DNA of 64,000 bases from Bacillus alkalicellulosilyticus. GTDB taxonomy: Bacteria; Bacillota; Bacilli; Bacillales; Bacillaceae_F. A program made the translations under genes and the position numbers. The notes below the pieces were generated by a model. The model was given only the letters and a program-made list of their open reading frames with translations, searched no databases and had not been told where the DNA came from. Every line of letters begins with the position of its first letter. The stretch's first letter is position 1. This document shows positions 25,460 through 32,737 of the stretch, one piece after another. Location: assembly GCF_002019795.1 (NCBI RefSeq), contig NZ_KV917381.1, positions 3,876,068 to 3,940,067 of the forward strand. The letters run 5' to 3'.

Positions 25460-28040
25460 GGTTATCCTCCACTTTCTTCGTGTCGTCTATTTTGTTTGAC
25501 ACTTTTTGATAGATAAAAGATATCGCAAGTAACGTAATCCCAAAGCAGAAATAGGCAACGATTTTGCTACCTTGAGTTAAAAACGTTAAATCAAACAAAA
25601 ATAGTTTTGTTGTGGAAAGCAACGAAAGCGCAAGACCTACTCTTCTTAAATAAACAAACTGTCTTTTGAATCCATAAAGAATAAAACTAATCGCCATCAG
25701 CAAATAAATAATACTAATTACTAAACTTTCGATATCCAGTCTAAATTGAACGACCATAAACGTTGTGATGTTTCCTAGTAAATAAAGCCCAATAATGAGT
25801 GGGAAAAACTCAATCGAATGATAATTCTTTCGAAGGTACATTACAATTAAGTCTTTGGAACTTAAGATTACAAAAACATTAAATGCAATTAATAATCCGA
25901 GTGCCAAATAATGATAAAATGTATTTTGACTAATAGTCGGCTCTAACACAGGGTTAAACGTCGTCATACTCAAAATGATAACGTAACTAATCAGATAAAG
26001 CGCCATACGGAAAAATCGAACAAAACGGTCTTGAATCATTTCTATCTTAGAACAACCATACGCCATACCGATTGTAATAAAAGCGGCAAGGACCCACTTA
26101 TAAAAAGTAAAATGTACTGATGATAGTGGCGCAATATAGTCATACAATTGCATGCTCGTATATAAAAAGTAAATCCACGTATTGACTAACGTCATGTTTT
26201 TAAAGAAAGCAATATATGGTCCAACACTGTTTCTGCTTTGTCCGTCTTTGTTTTTCTCTCTTTCGTACAGGTAAAAATAAGTAATAGCGATCATCGCAAC
26301 CGTGACTGCTGCAAATTTCACATAAAAATGACTGTCTACCTGATACGCTTGAAGCGCAAACAAGAAATCAAATAAATAGAAGACAACAATACTTACACTA
26401 AAAATGCCCCAACCGACGATCTCCATCGTTTTTAATTGATTACGGTAGCCGAATAGTAATAACAACGCTCCTTCAATTAACCAACCAAGTGCCATCCACT
26501 CAACACCAAACTGGAAAGGAATCATTAATATCGCAAAAGTGACAGCTGTGACATAAAACAGAACAATCGTGCTTACCTCTTTTGCTAAAATTCTCTCCAC
26601 TAACTGTCCTAGCCCAATGAACATGAGAGCAAAAACGAGTGCCAACAGTCCTCTAAAATCATCTAATCCTGCGGCTTCAAATAACACATATAAAACCATA
26701 CAGCTAATAAATGTATTTATACCAAGTAACACAACATCGAGCCCCTGTAAGGACTGCTTTGTTTTAAATGGATACGCTAATGTTATAGCCACATACATAA
26801 CAAAAGTTAAGAATGTATACGCCATGGCAACAGCTTCACTTGGCGATTCGAATACTAGATAAATCAGTGGCGGTATGTGAAGGCCAAAGCTGATATAGTG
26901 AACAACATTCCATTTTCGAGATAACGAGATAAGAAGGACGGATAAGTGAAGAAGCAATAAATAACCCATTGCGACATAAATATCTGTTCCTTCAAGTCCA
27001 AACATCGTGGCAAACGAAAGAAATGGAAAATAGCCACCTATCAAACCTAATGTACAAATCGTACGTGATTGGTAACGTAATGATAATAGAATGGTGGTCA
27101 TCGTAACGACGACGGATAACAGTATCGCCATGAATAAACCTAAAATTTGAAGCTGAAAATACCCATAAAAGATAGCTCCATATAATACAGATACCCCTCC
27201 TCCTAAGAGGCCGGTAGCAAACGTTGTTTTATTTTTACGATAAGCCCATTCTCCTCCTGCTAACAATAAACCACCAAGCAGGAAAAAAACGCTCCCTTTC
27301 ATATAGTCGTTAAACCATGTTGAGTACGTATACTTTGAAGCTGCCCCAACACCAAATAGGATAAGAAGGATACCAATTTTATTAACCCAGTTCAAACCGA
27401 TTTTCATCTCAATTTGATTTTGTTTCATTCGTTTTTGAATTACCTCTTCACTAACCGGCTCTGAACCAACATCCTCTATTTCCGACTTTATTCCTTGTAG
27501 AAGGTCTCTTTCTTTCGCTTCTAGTTCTCGTCGTTGCTCATTGAGCTTTTGCTCAAGAGATAGAGATAATTGAGTGATTGCCTCATGAATCTTCTCTTTC
27601 TCTTCTCCAACTAAATGGTTGGCCTTACGACTTAGATTTTCGATTCTTTTTTTCGTTTTCTGTTCGAGTTCCTCGAGCTTATGCTTGTATTTACTTGATT
27701 CGATTTTAAAATATGTCGTTAATTTTTGCTGTGACACTTTAAGAATAGACAATTTTTCATCTAAGATTTGTTCTTGTAGCGCTGTTTTAAGCTGTCTGTT
27801 TTCCTCTGCCTTTTTTTCATATTGCTTTTCCGATTCATGAAGTTGGTCCTTCAGGTTGTCGTATTCTAGCTTGAGTGCTTTCATTTCTTGTACTAATTGA
27901 CTAACATCACTTGATTCATATTCACGAATGACCGCGTCATATTCAGATGTTAATTGCTTATGTTTTTCTCTTATCTCTCGCATTTTCTCCTGCAAATCCA
28001 AGGCACATGCCTCCTTCTTACGTTGGCTAGGATTCTCCAA
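25440..28040 (-). CDS. DUF2339 polytopic membrane protein with coiled-coil N-terminus
   Basis: An 866-residue protein. The first about 210 residues form a charged coiled coil (EKHKQLTSEYDAVIREYES, many Lys/Glu/Gln). The remainder contains more than twenty predicted membrane helices beginning near NWVNKIGILLILFGVGAA, a hallmark of DUF2339. A TTG start at 28040 behind AAAGGG is used; an alternative ATG at 27983 follows GGAG. It overlaps the DUF3999 gene downstream. The arrangement suggests a large envelope complex with a cytosolic coiled-coil arm; no enzymatic motif is seen. Confidence 0.8.
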   Translation of the reverse strand: MENPSQRKKEACALDLQEKMREIREKHKQLTSEYDAVIREYESSDVSQLVQEMKALKLEYDNLKDQLHESEKQYEKKAEENRQLKTALQEQILDEKLSILKVSQQKLTTYFKIESSKYKHKLEELEQKTKKRIENLSRKANHLVGEEKEKIHEAITQLSLSLEQKLNEQRRELEAKERDLLQGIKSEIEDVGSEPVSEEVIQKRMKQNQIEMKIGLNWVNKIGILLILFGVGAASKYTYSTWFNDYMKGSVFFLLGGLLLAGGEWAYRKNKTTFATGLLGGGVSVLYGAIFYGYFQLQILGLFMAILLSVVVTMTTILLSLRYQSRTICTLGLIGGYFPFLSFATMFGLEGTDIYVAMGYLLLLHLSVLLISLSRKWNVVHYISFGLHIPPLIYLVFESPSEAVAMAYTFLTFVMYVAITLAYPFKTKQSLQGLDVVLLGINTFISCMVLYVLFEAAGLDDFRGLLALVFALMFIGLGQLVERILAKEVSTIVLFYVTAVTFAILMIPFQFGVEWMALGWLIEGALLLLFGYRNQLKTMEIVGWGIFSVSIVVFYLFDFLFALQAYQVDSHFYVKFAAVTVAMIAITYFYLYEREKNKDGQSRNSVGPYIAFFKNMTLVNTWIYFLYTSMQLYDYIAPLSSVHFTFYKWVLAAFITIGMAYGCSKIEMIQDRFVRFFRMALYLISYVIILSMTTFNPVLEPTISQNTFYHYLALGLLIAFNVFVILSSKDLIVMYLRKNYHSIEFFPLIIGLYLLGNITTFMVVQFRLDIESLVISIIYLLMAISFILYGFKRQFVYLRRVGLALSLLSTTKLFLFDLTFLTQGSKIVAYFCFGITLLAISFIYQKVSNKIDDTKKVEDNRVTEKM

Positions 28041-28199
28041 CTATCTTTTCCCTTTAATTCGACATAAACCATCATTTTCCTTTTTTCAGTGAACAGAACT
28101 ACTGTGGGTCACAAATCCCATTATTTGGACAGCTAGCAGGATTCATACGTTACATGTGGAATATATTGTTTTGTGTTTTACTAAAAGGAGGCGTTGTCG

Positions 28200-28256
28200 A
28201 TGAAAAACGAATTCATTATCTTTGGGTATAATTACGAGGGGATAACGTTTCACTAG
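28200..28256 (+). CDS. possible 18-residue upstream peptide
   Basis: A strong AAAGGAGG is followed by ATG and an 18-codon frame reading MKNEFIIFGYNYEGITFH, ending at TAG. It lies 47 bp before the acetyltransferase start. It could be a leader peptide or the remnant of a longer gene. The quality of the ribosome site is the only support. Confidence 0.35.
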   Translation: MKNEFIIFGYNYEGITFH

Positions 28257-28302
28257 CCCATAAACTGCGTGGTTCCCTTCAATATTGAAAAGGGGTAACG
28301 TA

Positions 28303-28749
28303 TTGAAAAAAACATCTTTAAAATCAATTGATAAAAGCAACTGGGAAGAAGCTATTCAATTATCTGTAAAAGAAGACCAACAATCATTTATCGCATCCAA
28401 TCTATATTCAATAGCAGAAGTTCAATTTCTAGATAACTTCTATACAAAAGGTATATATATTGATACCAAAATGATAGGATTTACAATGTATGGTATCGAT
28501 CCTGACGATCATAATTATTGGATTTATAGGCTTATGGTTGATAAAGATTACCAAAGTAAAGGTATAGGCGTACAAGCTATCCATCTCATCATTGAAGAAA
28601 TAAGGGGTAGTAATGATACGAATATTCCTCTTATTATGATAGGTTATAATCCTGAAAATCTTTCTGCAAAATTTGCTTATAAGAAGGCAGGATTTATAGA
28701 GACTCAATTATCATCTTGGGGCGAACAACTAGCAAAGTATACTTTGTAA
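28303..28749 (+). CDS. GNAT acetyltransferase, spermidine/diamine-type
   Basis: A 148-residue GNAT enzyme. The acetyl-CoA pyrophosphate loop is in YQSKGIGVQAI, preceded by the beta strand IYRLMVDKD, and GYNPENLSAKFAYKKAGF is the C-terminal conserved block. The middle FTMYGIDPDD with WIYRLMV resembles the BltD/SpeG polyamine acetyltransferases, so an amine substrate is plausible. The TTG at 28303 is preferred because AAAAGGGG lies eight bases upstream; the longer frame would start before that site. It may be preceded by a short peptide at 28200-28256. Confidence 0.8.
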   Translation: MKKTSLKSIDKSNWEEAIQLSVKEDQQSFIASNLYSIAEVQFLDNFYTKGIYIDTKMIGFTMYGIDPDDHNYWIYRLMVDKDYQSKGIGVQAIHLIIEEIRGSNDTNIPLIMIGYNPENLSAKFAYKKAGFIETQLSSWGEQLAKYTL

Positions 28750-28897
28750 AGTGTGGAATACTAAGGGAGGATTTACTTCTTTAAGGGGTGAATCCCTTTT
28801 TTAAAGGTTAGCTTATTAAAGATGTCACTGTTCTACTAAACGCCAGTATACACTAATATGCCGAACACCTTATTAGTACAATTAGAAAGTAAAACAC

Positions 28898-29173
28898 ATG
28901 GAAAATACCTTACAATATAAAAAAGTGATGTTCTATTTTAAAGTATTATTATTAACGTTAACGATATTATCCACATGCTTTGTCATCTGGACAGGTTTCA
29001 CTGGTAGACAGTCTATTTTTCCTATGCTATTATGTCTAACCATGTTACTTTCCATTAGTAATTTACTGCTTGGAAATGAAGATAGTAAAAGAAAAACGTT
29101 TTATAGGATTTTATTTTTTGCGTCATGTCTGTCACTTGCATTTGCAGTCCTGAACCTAATTGTTGGACGATAA
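28898..29173 (+). CDS. small membrane protein, DUF3953-like
   Basis: A 91-residue protein with three hydrophobic segments: FYFKVLLLTLTILSTCFVIW, SIFPMLLCLTMLLSISNLLL and ILFFASCLSLAFAVLNLIV, with charged links such as GNEDSKRKTF. The layout fits the DUF3953 family of small Bacillus membrane proteins, but I am not certain. The upstream ribosome site is weak. It slightly overlaps or abuts the region of the CPCC protein that follows on the same strand. No functional residues can be named. Confidence 0.55.
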   Translation: MENTLQYKKVMFYFKVLLLTLTILSTCFVIWTGFTGRQSIFPMLLCLTMLLSISNLLLGNEDSKRKTFYRILFFASCLSLAFAVLNLIVGR

Positions 29174-29225
29174 TTGCGAGGATGAAAAAGGTACACAAAA
29201 CTATGTAGAAAGTCTGAGTGATGTA

Positions 29226-29498
29226 ATGAAATTCACCTGTCCTTGTTGCGGATATAAGACATTAGACGAAAAACCGCCTGGCACTGATGAAATTTGCAAA
29301 ATATGTTTCTGGCATGATGATTTCGTCCAATACGAAGACCCTGATTTCAAGGGAGGAGCAAATGATGTTTCATTAAGACAGGCACAGCAAAATTACACTT
29401 TATTTGGTGCGTGCCAAGAAGACTGTATTCAATTTGTAAGAAAGCCTACTAAGAATGATAGTAGAGATTCGAGCTGGAAACCGTTAACTCACAATTAA
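29226..29498 (+). CDS. CPCC-family cysteine-rich protein
   Basis: A 90-residue protein opening MKFTCPCCGYKTLDE, followed by GTDEICKICFWHDD, PDFKGGANDVSLRQAQQNY and a final RKP block. The CPCC motif plus CxxCxWxDD is diagnostic of a small zinc-binding family frequently found in Bacillaceae and near toxin or immunity genes. The ATG at 29226 matches the family start; the longer in-frame extension to 29160 has no good ribosome site. Possible zinc ligands are the four N-terminal cysteines. No toxin partner is apparent next to it. Confidence 0.8.
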   Translation: MKFTCPCCGYKTLDEKPPGTDEICKICFWHDDFVQYEDPDFKGGANDVSLRQAQQNYTLFGACQEDCIQFVRKPTKNDSRDSSWKPLTHN

Positions 29499-29520
29499 AA
29501 TCACCTAACAGTTATAAAAA

Positions 29521-29561
29521 GAGGGCGAGACAAAAGGTTGTTTCCCGCTTGTCTCACCCTC
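29521..29561. terminator. hairpin of the GAGACAAAAGGTT family
   Basis: GAGGGCGAGACAA pairs with TTGTCTCACCCTC with a short loop. It sits between converging genes and likely terminates both; similar hairpins occur at 32687, 54230 and 56165. Confidence 0.75.
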
Positions 29562-29604
29562 TAAGCATTGAGATTAGTTTCCAGCTATATTCCGGCCTCT
29601 TCAT

Positions 29605-30387
29605 CTACCCATCATATCTTTCAAACCGTTGAAATGATACGACAGCTAGGATGAAAAACATTAGGATTAATCCAATCGTACTGAATCCTACGAGCCATAC
29701 AGAAGACATCCACTGACCTTCTAATAAAAGCTTTGTCGCTTCTGCCCGAAGATTCCCAGGGCTCCACTTCATATATTTAGGCAATAACGTTGTAAGGAGA
29801 CTAAGCGCCCCTAGAATTAAAACACTAGCACCAGCTATACCACCCATTCCTTTTACAAGAGTTCCTATCAAAATCGTTAGGACCACTGTTAACATGACCC
29901 ATAGACTACTTATCACGAAACTACTAAGCATCATCGTCCATGGCACTGAGGAGAAAAGAAGGTTTGTATAATACCAGGCTAAGACATAGGAGAGGAATAC
30001 AGAAACTAGTAGAATGCAAAGTTGTGCGACCGTTTTACTTCCGATATACTGTAATGCGCTAACCGGTCTGACCATAATTAAGGTCAATGAGCCATTTTGT
30101 CTTTCTTGAGAAATGACTCCCATCGTAGCTAACACAAACAATAGCGTTCCAATCGTACCAAATTGAGACAGGATGCCAATCAAAACTTCCTCTCCTGTTG
30201 GAATTGGTATTTCTATTACCGCACCTTCAGGTAAGTTACCCGCTGCCTCAAGTATTTGTGGCATATAATAGCTTGTAATAGGTTGTGAAATCGCAATAAC
30301 CATTAAAACAATGGGTAGCCAAATCCACTTGCCATTTTTGAAGCTCTCATTCATTTCTTTCATCAATAAAACTATAAAATTTCTCAT
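29605..30387 (-). CDS. yxlG: ABC transporter permease YxlG
   Basis: A 260-residue ABC-2 type permease with six membrane helices, starting MRNFIVLLMKEMNESFKNGKW and carrying the LATMGVISQERQNGSL loop typical of this class. It is the last gene of a SigY operon and overlaps the ATPase gene by four bases. In B. subtilis, YxlFG form an ABC transporter of unknown substrate co-transcribed with sigY. The order and sizes match. Confidence 0.85.
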   Translation of the reverse strand: MRNFIVLLMKEMNESFKNGKWIWLPIVLMVIAISQPITSYYMPQILEAAGNLPEGAVIEIPIPTGEEVLIGILSQFGTIGTLLFVLATMGVISQERQNGSLTLIMVRPVSALQYIGSKTVAQLCILLVSVFLSYVLAWYYTNLLFSSVPWTMMLSSFVISSLWVMLTVVLTILIGTLVKGMGGIAGASVLILGALSLLTTLLPKYMKWSPGNLRAEATKLLLEGQWMSSVWLVGFSTIGLILMFFILAVVSFQRFERYDG

Positions 30388-31277
30388 CGCTTCATCACCT
30401 TTAAATATGCGTCTTCAAGTGAATCCTGCATCGTTTCATAATGAGTAACCGTCACTTTCCTGCTCAACATTTCTGTTAACAGTTCATTTCGTTTTGACAT
30501 ATCACTCATGTAAATCATCGCTGTCGTTTGGTCAATATAATCGATTGAATCAATAAACTCTATTTCTTCTAGTAACCCTTTAATCGGACCTTCAATTCGA
30601 AGCTTAATCGCTAAAGTATCGAACTCATTTTTTAATACGTCTAACGTACCGTTCCACTTTAATTGCCCATCTTGAAGCATCAATATTTCTTCGCACACTT
30701 GTTCAGCGTCATGAAGAATATGCGTTGAAAATAAAATGGTCATTTCCTTTTTTAATTTTTCAATTAAATCAAGTACATCACGTCTCCCTGAGGGATCGAG
30801 TGCTGAAACGGGTTCATCAAGAATAAGCAACTCTGGCTCATGAAGTAGTGCCTGAGCTAACCCAAGACGCTGTTTCATTCCTCCCGAGAATCCACCTATT
30901 CTTTTGTGCTTGTCTTTTTCCAAACTCACAAAAGCTAACGTTTCCTCTATTCGGGCGGCTAATTTTTTCTTTGGAATATGAGATAACTTCCCAGCAAATT
31001 GAAGAAACTCCGTTGGTGTCATCCAATTAAAAAAGGCTGGGTGCTGTGGCAAAAAACCTATCTTGTCTCGGTAGTCCTTTTTTATAACCCCATTAAAGGA
31101 AATTGTTCCTGTTGTAGGTGTAAGCAATCCCGCTAACATTTGTAATGTCGTCGTTTTCCCAGCACCGTTAGGACCTAATAATGCGATGCACCTGCCACGA
31201 TTTATTTTGAAAGAAATATGGTTCACTGCTTTATGTTCTTTAAAATTCTTAGATAAATCAATGATATCAACGAGCAT
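30384..31277 (-). CDS. yxlF: ABC transporter ATP-binding protein YxlF
   Basis: A 297-residue ATPase with Walker A GPNGAGKTT, signature FSGGMKQRLGLAQALL, Walker B LLILDEPVSALDP and the switch histidine in FSTHILHD. A C-terminal extension of about 80 residues follows the nucleotide domain. It lies between the PLDc_N protein and the permease in the sigY cluster, matching the YxlF position. Energises export through YxlG; substrate unknown. Confidence 0.88.
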   Translation of the reverse strand: MLVDIIDLSKNFKEHKAVNHISFKINRGRCIALLGPNGAGKTTTLQMLAGLLTPTTGTISFNGVIKKDYRDKIGFLPQHPAFFNWMTPTEFLQFAGKLSHIPKKKLAARIEETLAFVSLEKDKHKRIGGFSGGMKQRLGLAQALLHEPELLILDEPVSALDPSGRRDVLDLIEKLKKEMTILFSTHILHDAEQVCEEILMLQDGQLKWNGTLDVLKNEFDTLAIKLRIEGPIKGLLEEIEFIDSIDYIDQTTAMIYMSDMSKRNELLTEMLSRKVTVTHYETMQDSLEDAYLKVMKR

Positions 31278-31289
31278 CTGAATGTCCTC

Positions 31290-31487
31290 CTATTTTTTTC
31301 GACCAATCACAAAATATAAAACCGCCCCTATTAAATTGACAAATAAGATAATAAGGACCCACATCCATTTTGGACCATTTGTTTCCTCTTGTTTACTTAA
31401 ATTAATTAATGCAAAAACGACTAATATAAGTTGTAATATAAGGATTGGAGCAAGCAAAGCTAAATTAATATCTTGTAAACCTTCCAT
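31290..31487 (-). CDS. yxlE: PLDc_N domain protein YxlE
   Basis: A 65-residue membrane protein with two helices (LALLAPILILQLILVVFALI and WVLIILFVNLIGAVLYFVIG) and the PLDc_N signature GPKWMWVL...GAVLYF. In B. subtilis YxlE, together with YxlC and YxlD, is described as a negative regulator of SigY. GGAGGAG precedes the ATG, and the gene starts two bases after the end of the YxlD-like gene. Confidence 0.85.
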   Translation of the reverse strand: MEGLQDINLALLAPILILQLILVVFALINLSKQEETNGPKWMWVLIILFVNLIGAVLYFVIGRKK

Positions 31488-31489
31488 TG

Positions 31490-31708
31490 TTATTTCTCCT
31501 CCATTTGTTTAAGTCTTTTTTTATACGGTCGAACGACAAGTAGTAAGTAAAACAAAGTTGGCAATGGGAACTGTATCAATCCCCACAACCCCCAAAACCA
31601 CGGAAATCGACTCTTCTTTTTTGCATCAATAAATAACAAGATACTTTGTATAAGCATTACCGGTAGGACAAGAAGCAGGACACTCAACTCACAATCACAT
31701 GTTGTCAT
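31490..31708 (-). CDS. yxlD: YxlD-like small membrane protein
   Basis: A 72-residue protein with two membrane helices (ELSVLLLVLPVMLIQSILLF and FWGLWGLIQFPLPTLFYLLLVV) and a basic tail KKRLKQMEEK. The ATG at 31708 follows AAGGGG; its start overlaps the end of yxlC by 14 bp. Position and size match YxlD of the SigY operon, thought to help restrain SigY at the membrane. Identification relies mainly on context. Confidence 0.75.
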   Translation of the reverse strand: MTTCDCELSVLLLVLPVMLIQSILLFIDAKKKSRFPWFWGLWGLIQFPLPTLFYLLLVVRPYKKRLKQMEEK

Positions 31709-32039
31709 AAGCTGTATCCCCTTCCGCTTTTTCTTTTTTATATAACACAACACCAATAATAGGTAAGACAATGACTGCTAAGCCTTGAATGACAAGAAAG
31801 AGGATAGGTGCTTGTGCGATACTCATGGCTATTGCTGTTAAAATTAGAATTGCTGTGAGTAGAAACAATCCAAATTCCTTATAGAACGCTTTTTTCCTTT
31901 CAGCTTTGAACGCGACTATCTGTTCTTTTATTTCAAAAACAGAGGGTGTTTGTTCTGCAAGGCTATCGAGATTTTTCCAATCCTGTTGTAATGCATTTGT
32001 TATTTTGTCTTGTTGGTCATTTTGCTTTTTCAACCTCAT
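31695..32039 (-). CDS. yxlC: YxlC-like anti-sigma factor (DUF5345)
   Basis: A 114-residue protein with a charged cytosolic N-terminus of about 55 residues (TNALQQDWKNLDSL, then VFEIKEQIVAFKAERKKAF) and two membrane helices, ending in a cytosolic tail. It overlaps the sigY stop by 23 bp. The domain arrangement fits YxlC, which binds SigY and holds it inactive at the membrane. The trigger for release is not known. Confidence 0.85.
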   Translation of the reverse strand: MRLKKQNDQQDKITNALQQDWKNLDSLAEQTPSVFEIKEQIVAFKAERKKAFYKEFGLFLLTAILILTAIAMSIAQAPILFLVIQGLAVIVLPIIGVVLYKKEKAEGDTAYDNM

Positions 32040-32565
32040 CCCACTCCTTTCTTATCGACTTAAGTCCGTTATGAATTCTTGATTTCACGGTTCCAGGTCG
32101 AACCCCAATCATCTTTCCGATTTCGTCATAGGTGTACCCATAATAATGGTGTAAAAGGATCGGAATTCTCACGTCACCTTGAAGTTGATTGAAATCAGCG
32201 AAAATGTCACTCCACTCGATACTTTGTAAAGCTGCTTCATAGGAAAGTGACCTTGAAAGTGTTTGTTTCAAGTTTTCTAGCCACTTCTTTTCCCGCTTTT
32301 GTTTACGGAGATAGTCGATATACAATCTTGATGCGATTGATATCATCCACGTTGAAAATTTACTCTCTCCTTTATATGAAGATAAATTGGAATAACACTT
32401 GAACATCGTTTCTTGAGAGAGATCAGAACTTATCTCTTCATCTAATGTGAGTTTTAATAAGTACTTGTATAAAAAAGAATAATACCGTTGAAACAACTGC
32501 GAAAAGGCATCATCATCTCCCGCTATTGCTTTTCGTATTAACATTACATCATCCTCATGTTCCAT
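32017..32565 (-). CDS. sigY: ECF sigma factor SigY
   Basis: A 182-residue extracytoplasmic-function sigma factor. Region 2 contains FSQLFQRYYSFLYKYLLKL and YKGESKFSTWMISIASRLYIDYLRK; region 4 contains YGYTYDEIGKMIGVRPGTVKSRIHNGLKSIR. The assignment to SigY comes from the downstream genes (yxlC, D, E, F, G) and the matching promoter at 32599-32624. AAGGGGG lies six bases before the ATG. In B. subtilis this operon is autoregulated and held off by YxlC/D/E. Confidence 0.92.
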   Translation of the reverse strand: MEHEDDVMLIRKAIAGDDDAFSQLFQRYYSFLYKYLLKLTLDEEISSDLSQETMFKCYSNLSSYKGESKFSTWMISIASRLYIDYLRKQKREKKWLENLKQTLSRSLSYEAALQSIEWSDIFADFNQLQGDVRIPILLHHYYGYTYDEIGKMIGVRPGTVKSRIHNGLKSIRKEWDEVEKAK

Positions 32566-32598
32566 CTGGAGCCCCCTTTCTTGCTCTGTCCCTTATAT

Positions 32599-32624
32599 GA
32601 CGTCTGTCGGTTTGAAATCGTTCA
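32599..32624 (-). promoter_or_regulatory. SigY-type autoregulatory promoter
   Basis: On the minus strand TGAACG (-35, 32619-32624) and CGTC (-10, 32599-32602) are separated by 16 bases and placed 34 bases before the sigY start. This agrees with the remembered SigY consensus, so the operon likely drives its own expression. Confidence 0.8.
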
Positions 32625-32686
32625 TTTTAAATATAACTTTTTTTATCTTTTTATTTTTAACGTAAAAAAAAAGATTATCAAAAAAA

Positions 32687-32730
32687 GAGGGTGGAACAAA
32701 AGGTTGTACTGAACCTTTTGTCCACCCTCT
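32687..32730. terminator. hairpin of the GAGACAAAAGGTT family
   Basis: GAGGGTGGAACAAAAGGTT pairs with AACCTTTTGTCCACCCTC around a four-base loop, an 18-bp stem with one mismatch. It terminates the fused ABC transporter gene on the minus strand and lies upstream of the sigY promoter. Confidence 0.8.
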
Positions 32731-32737
32731 ACTACCG

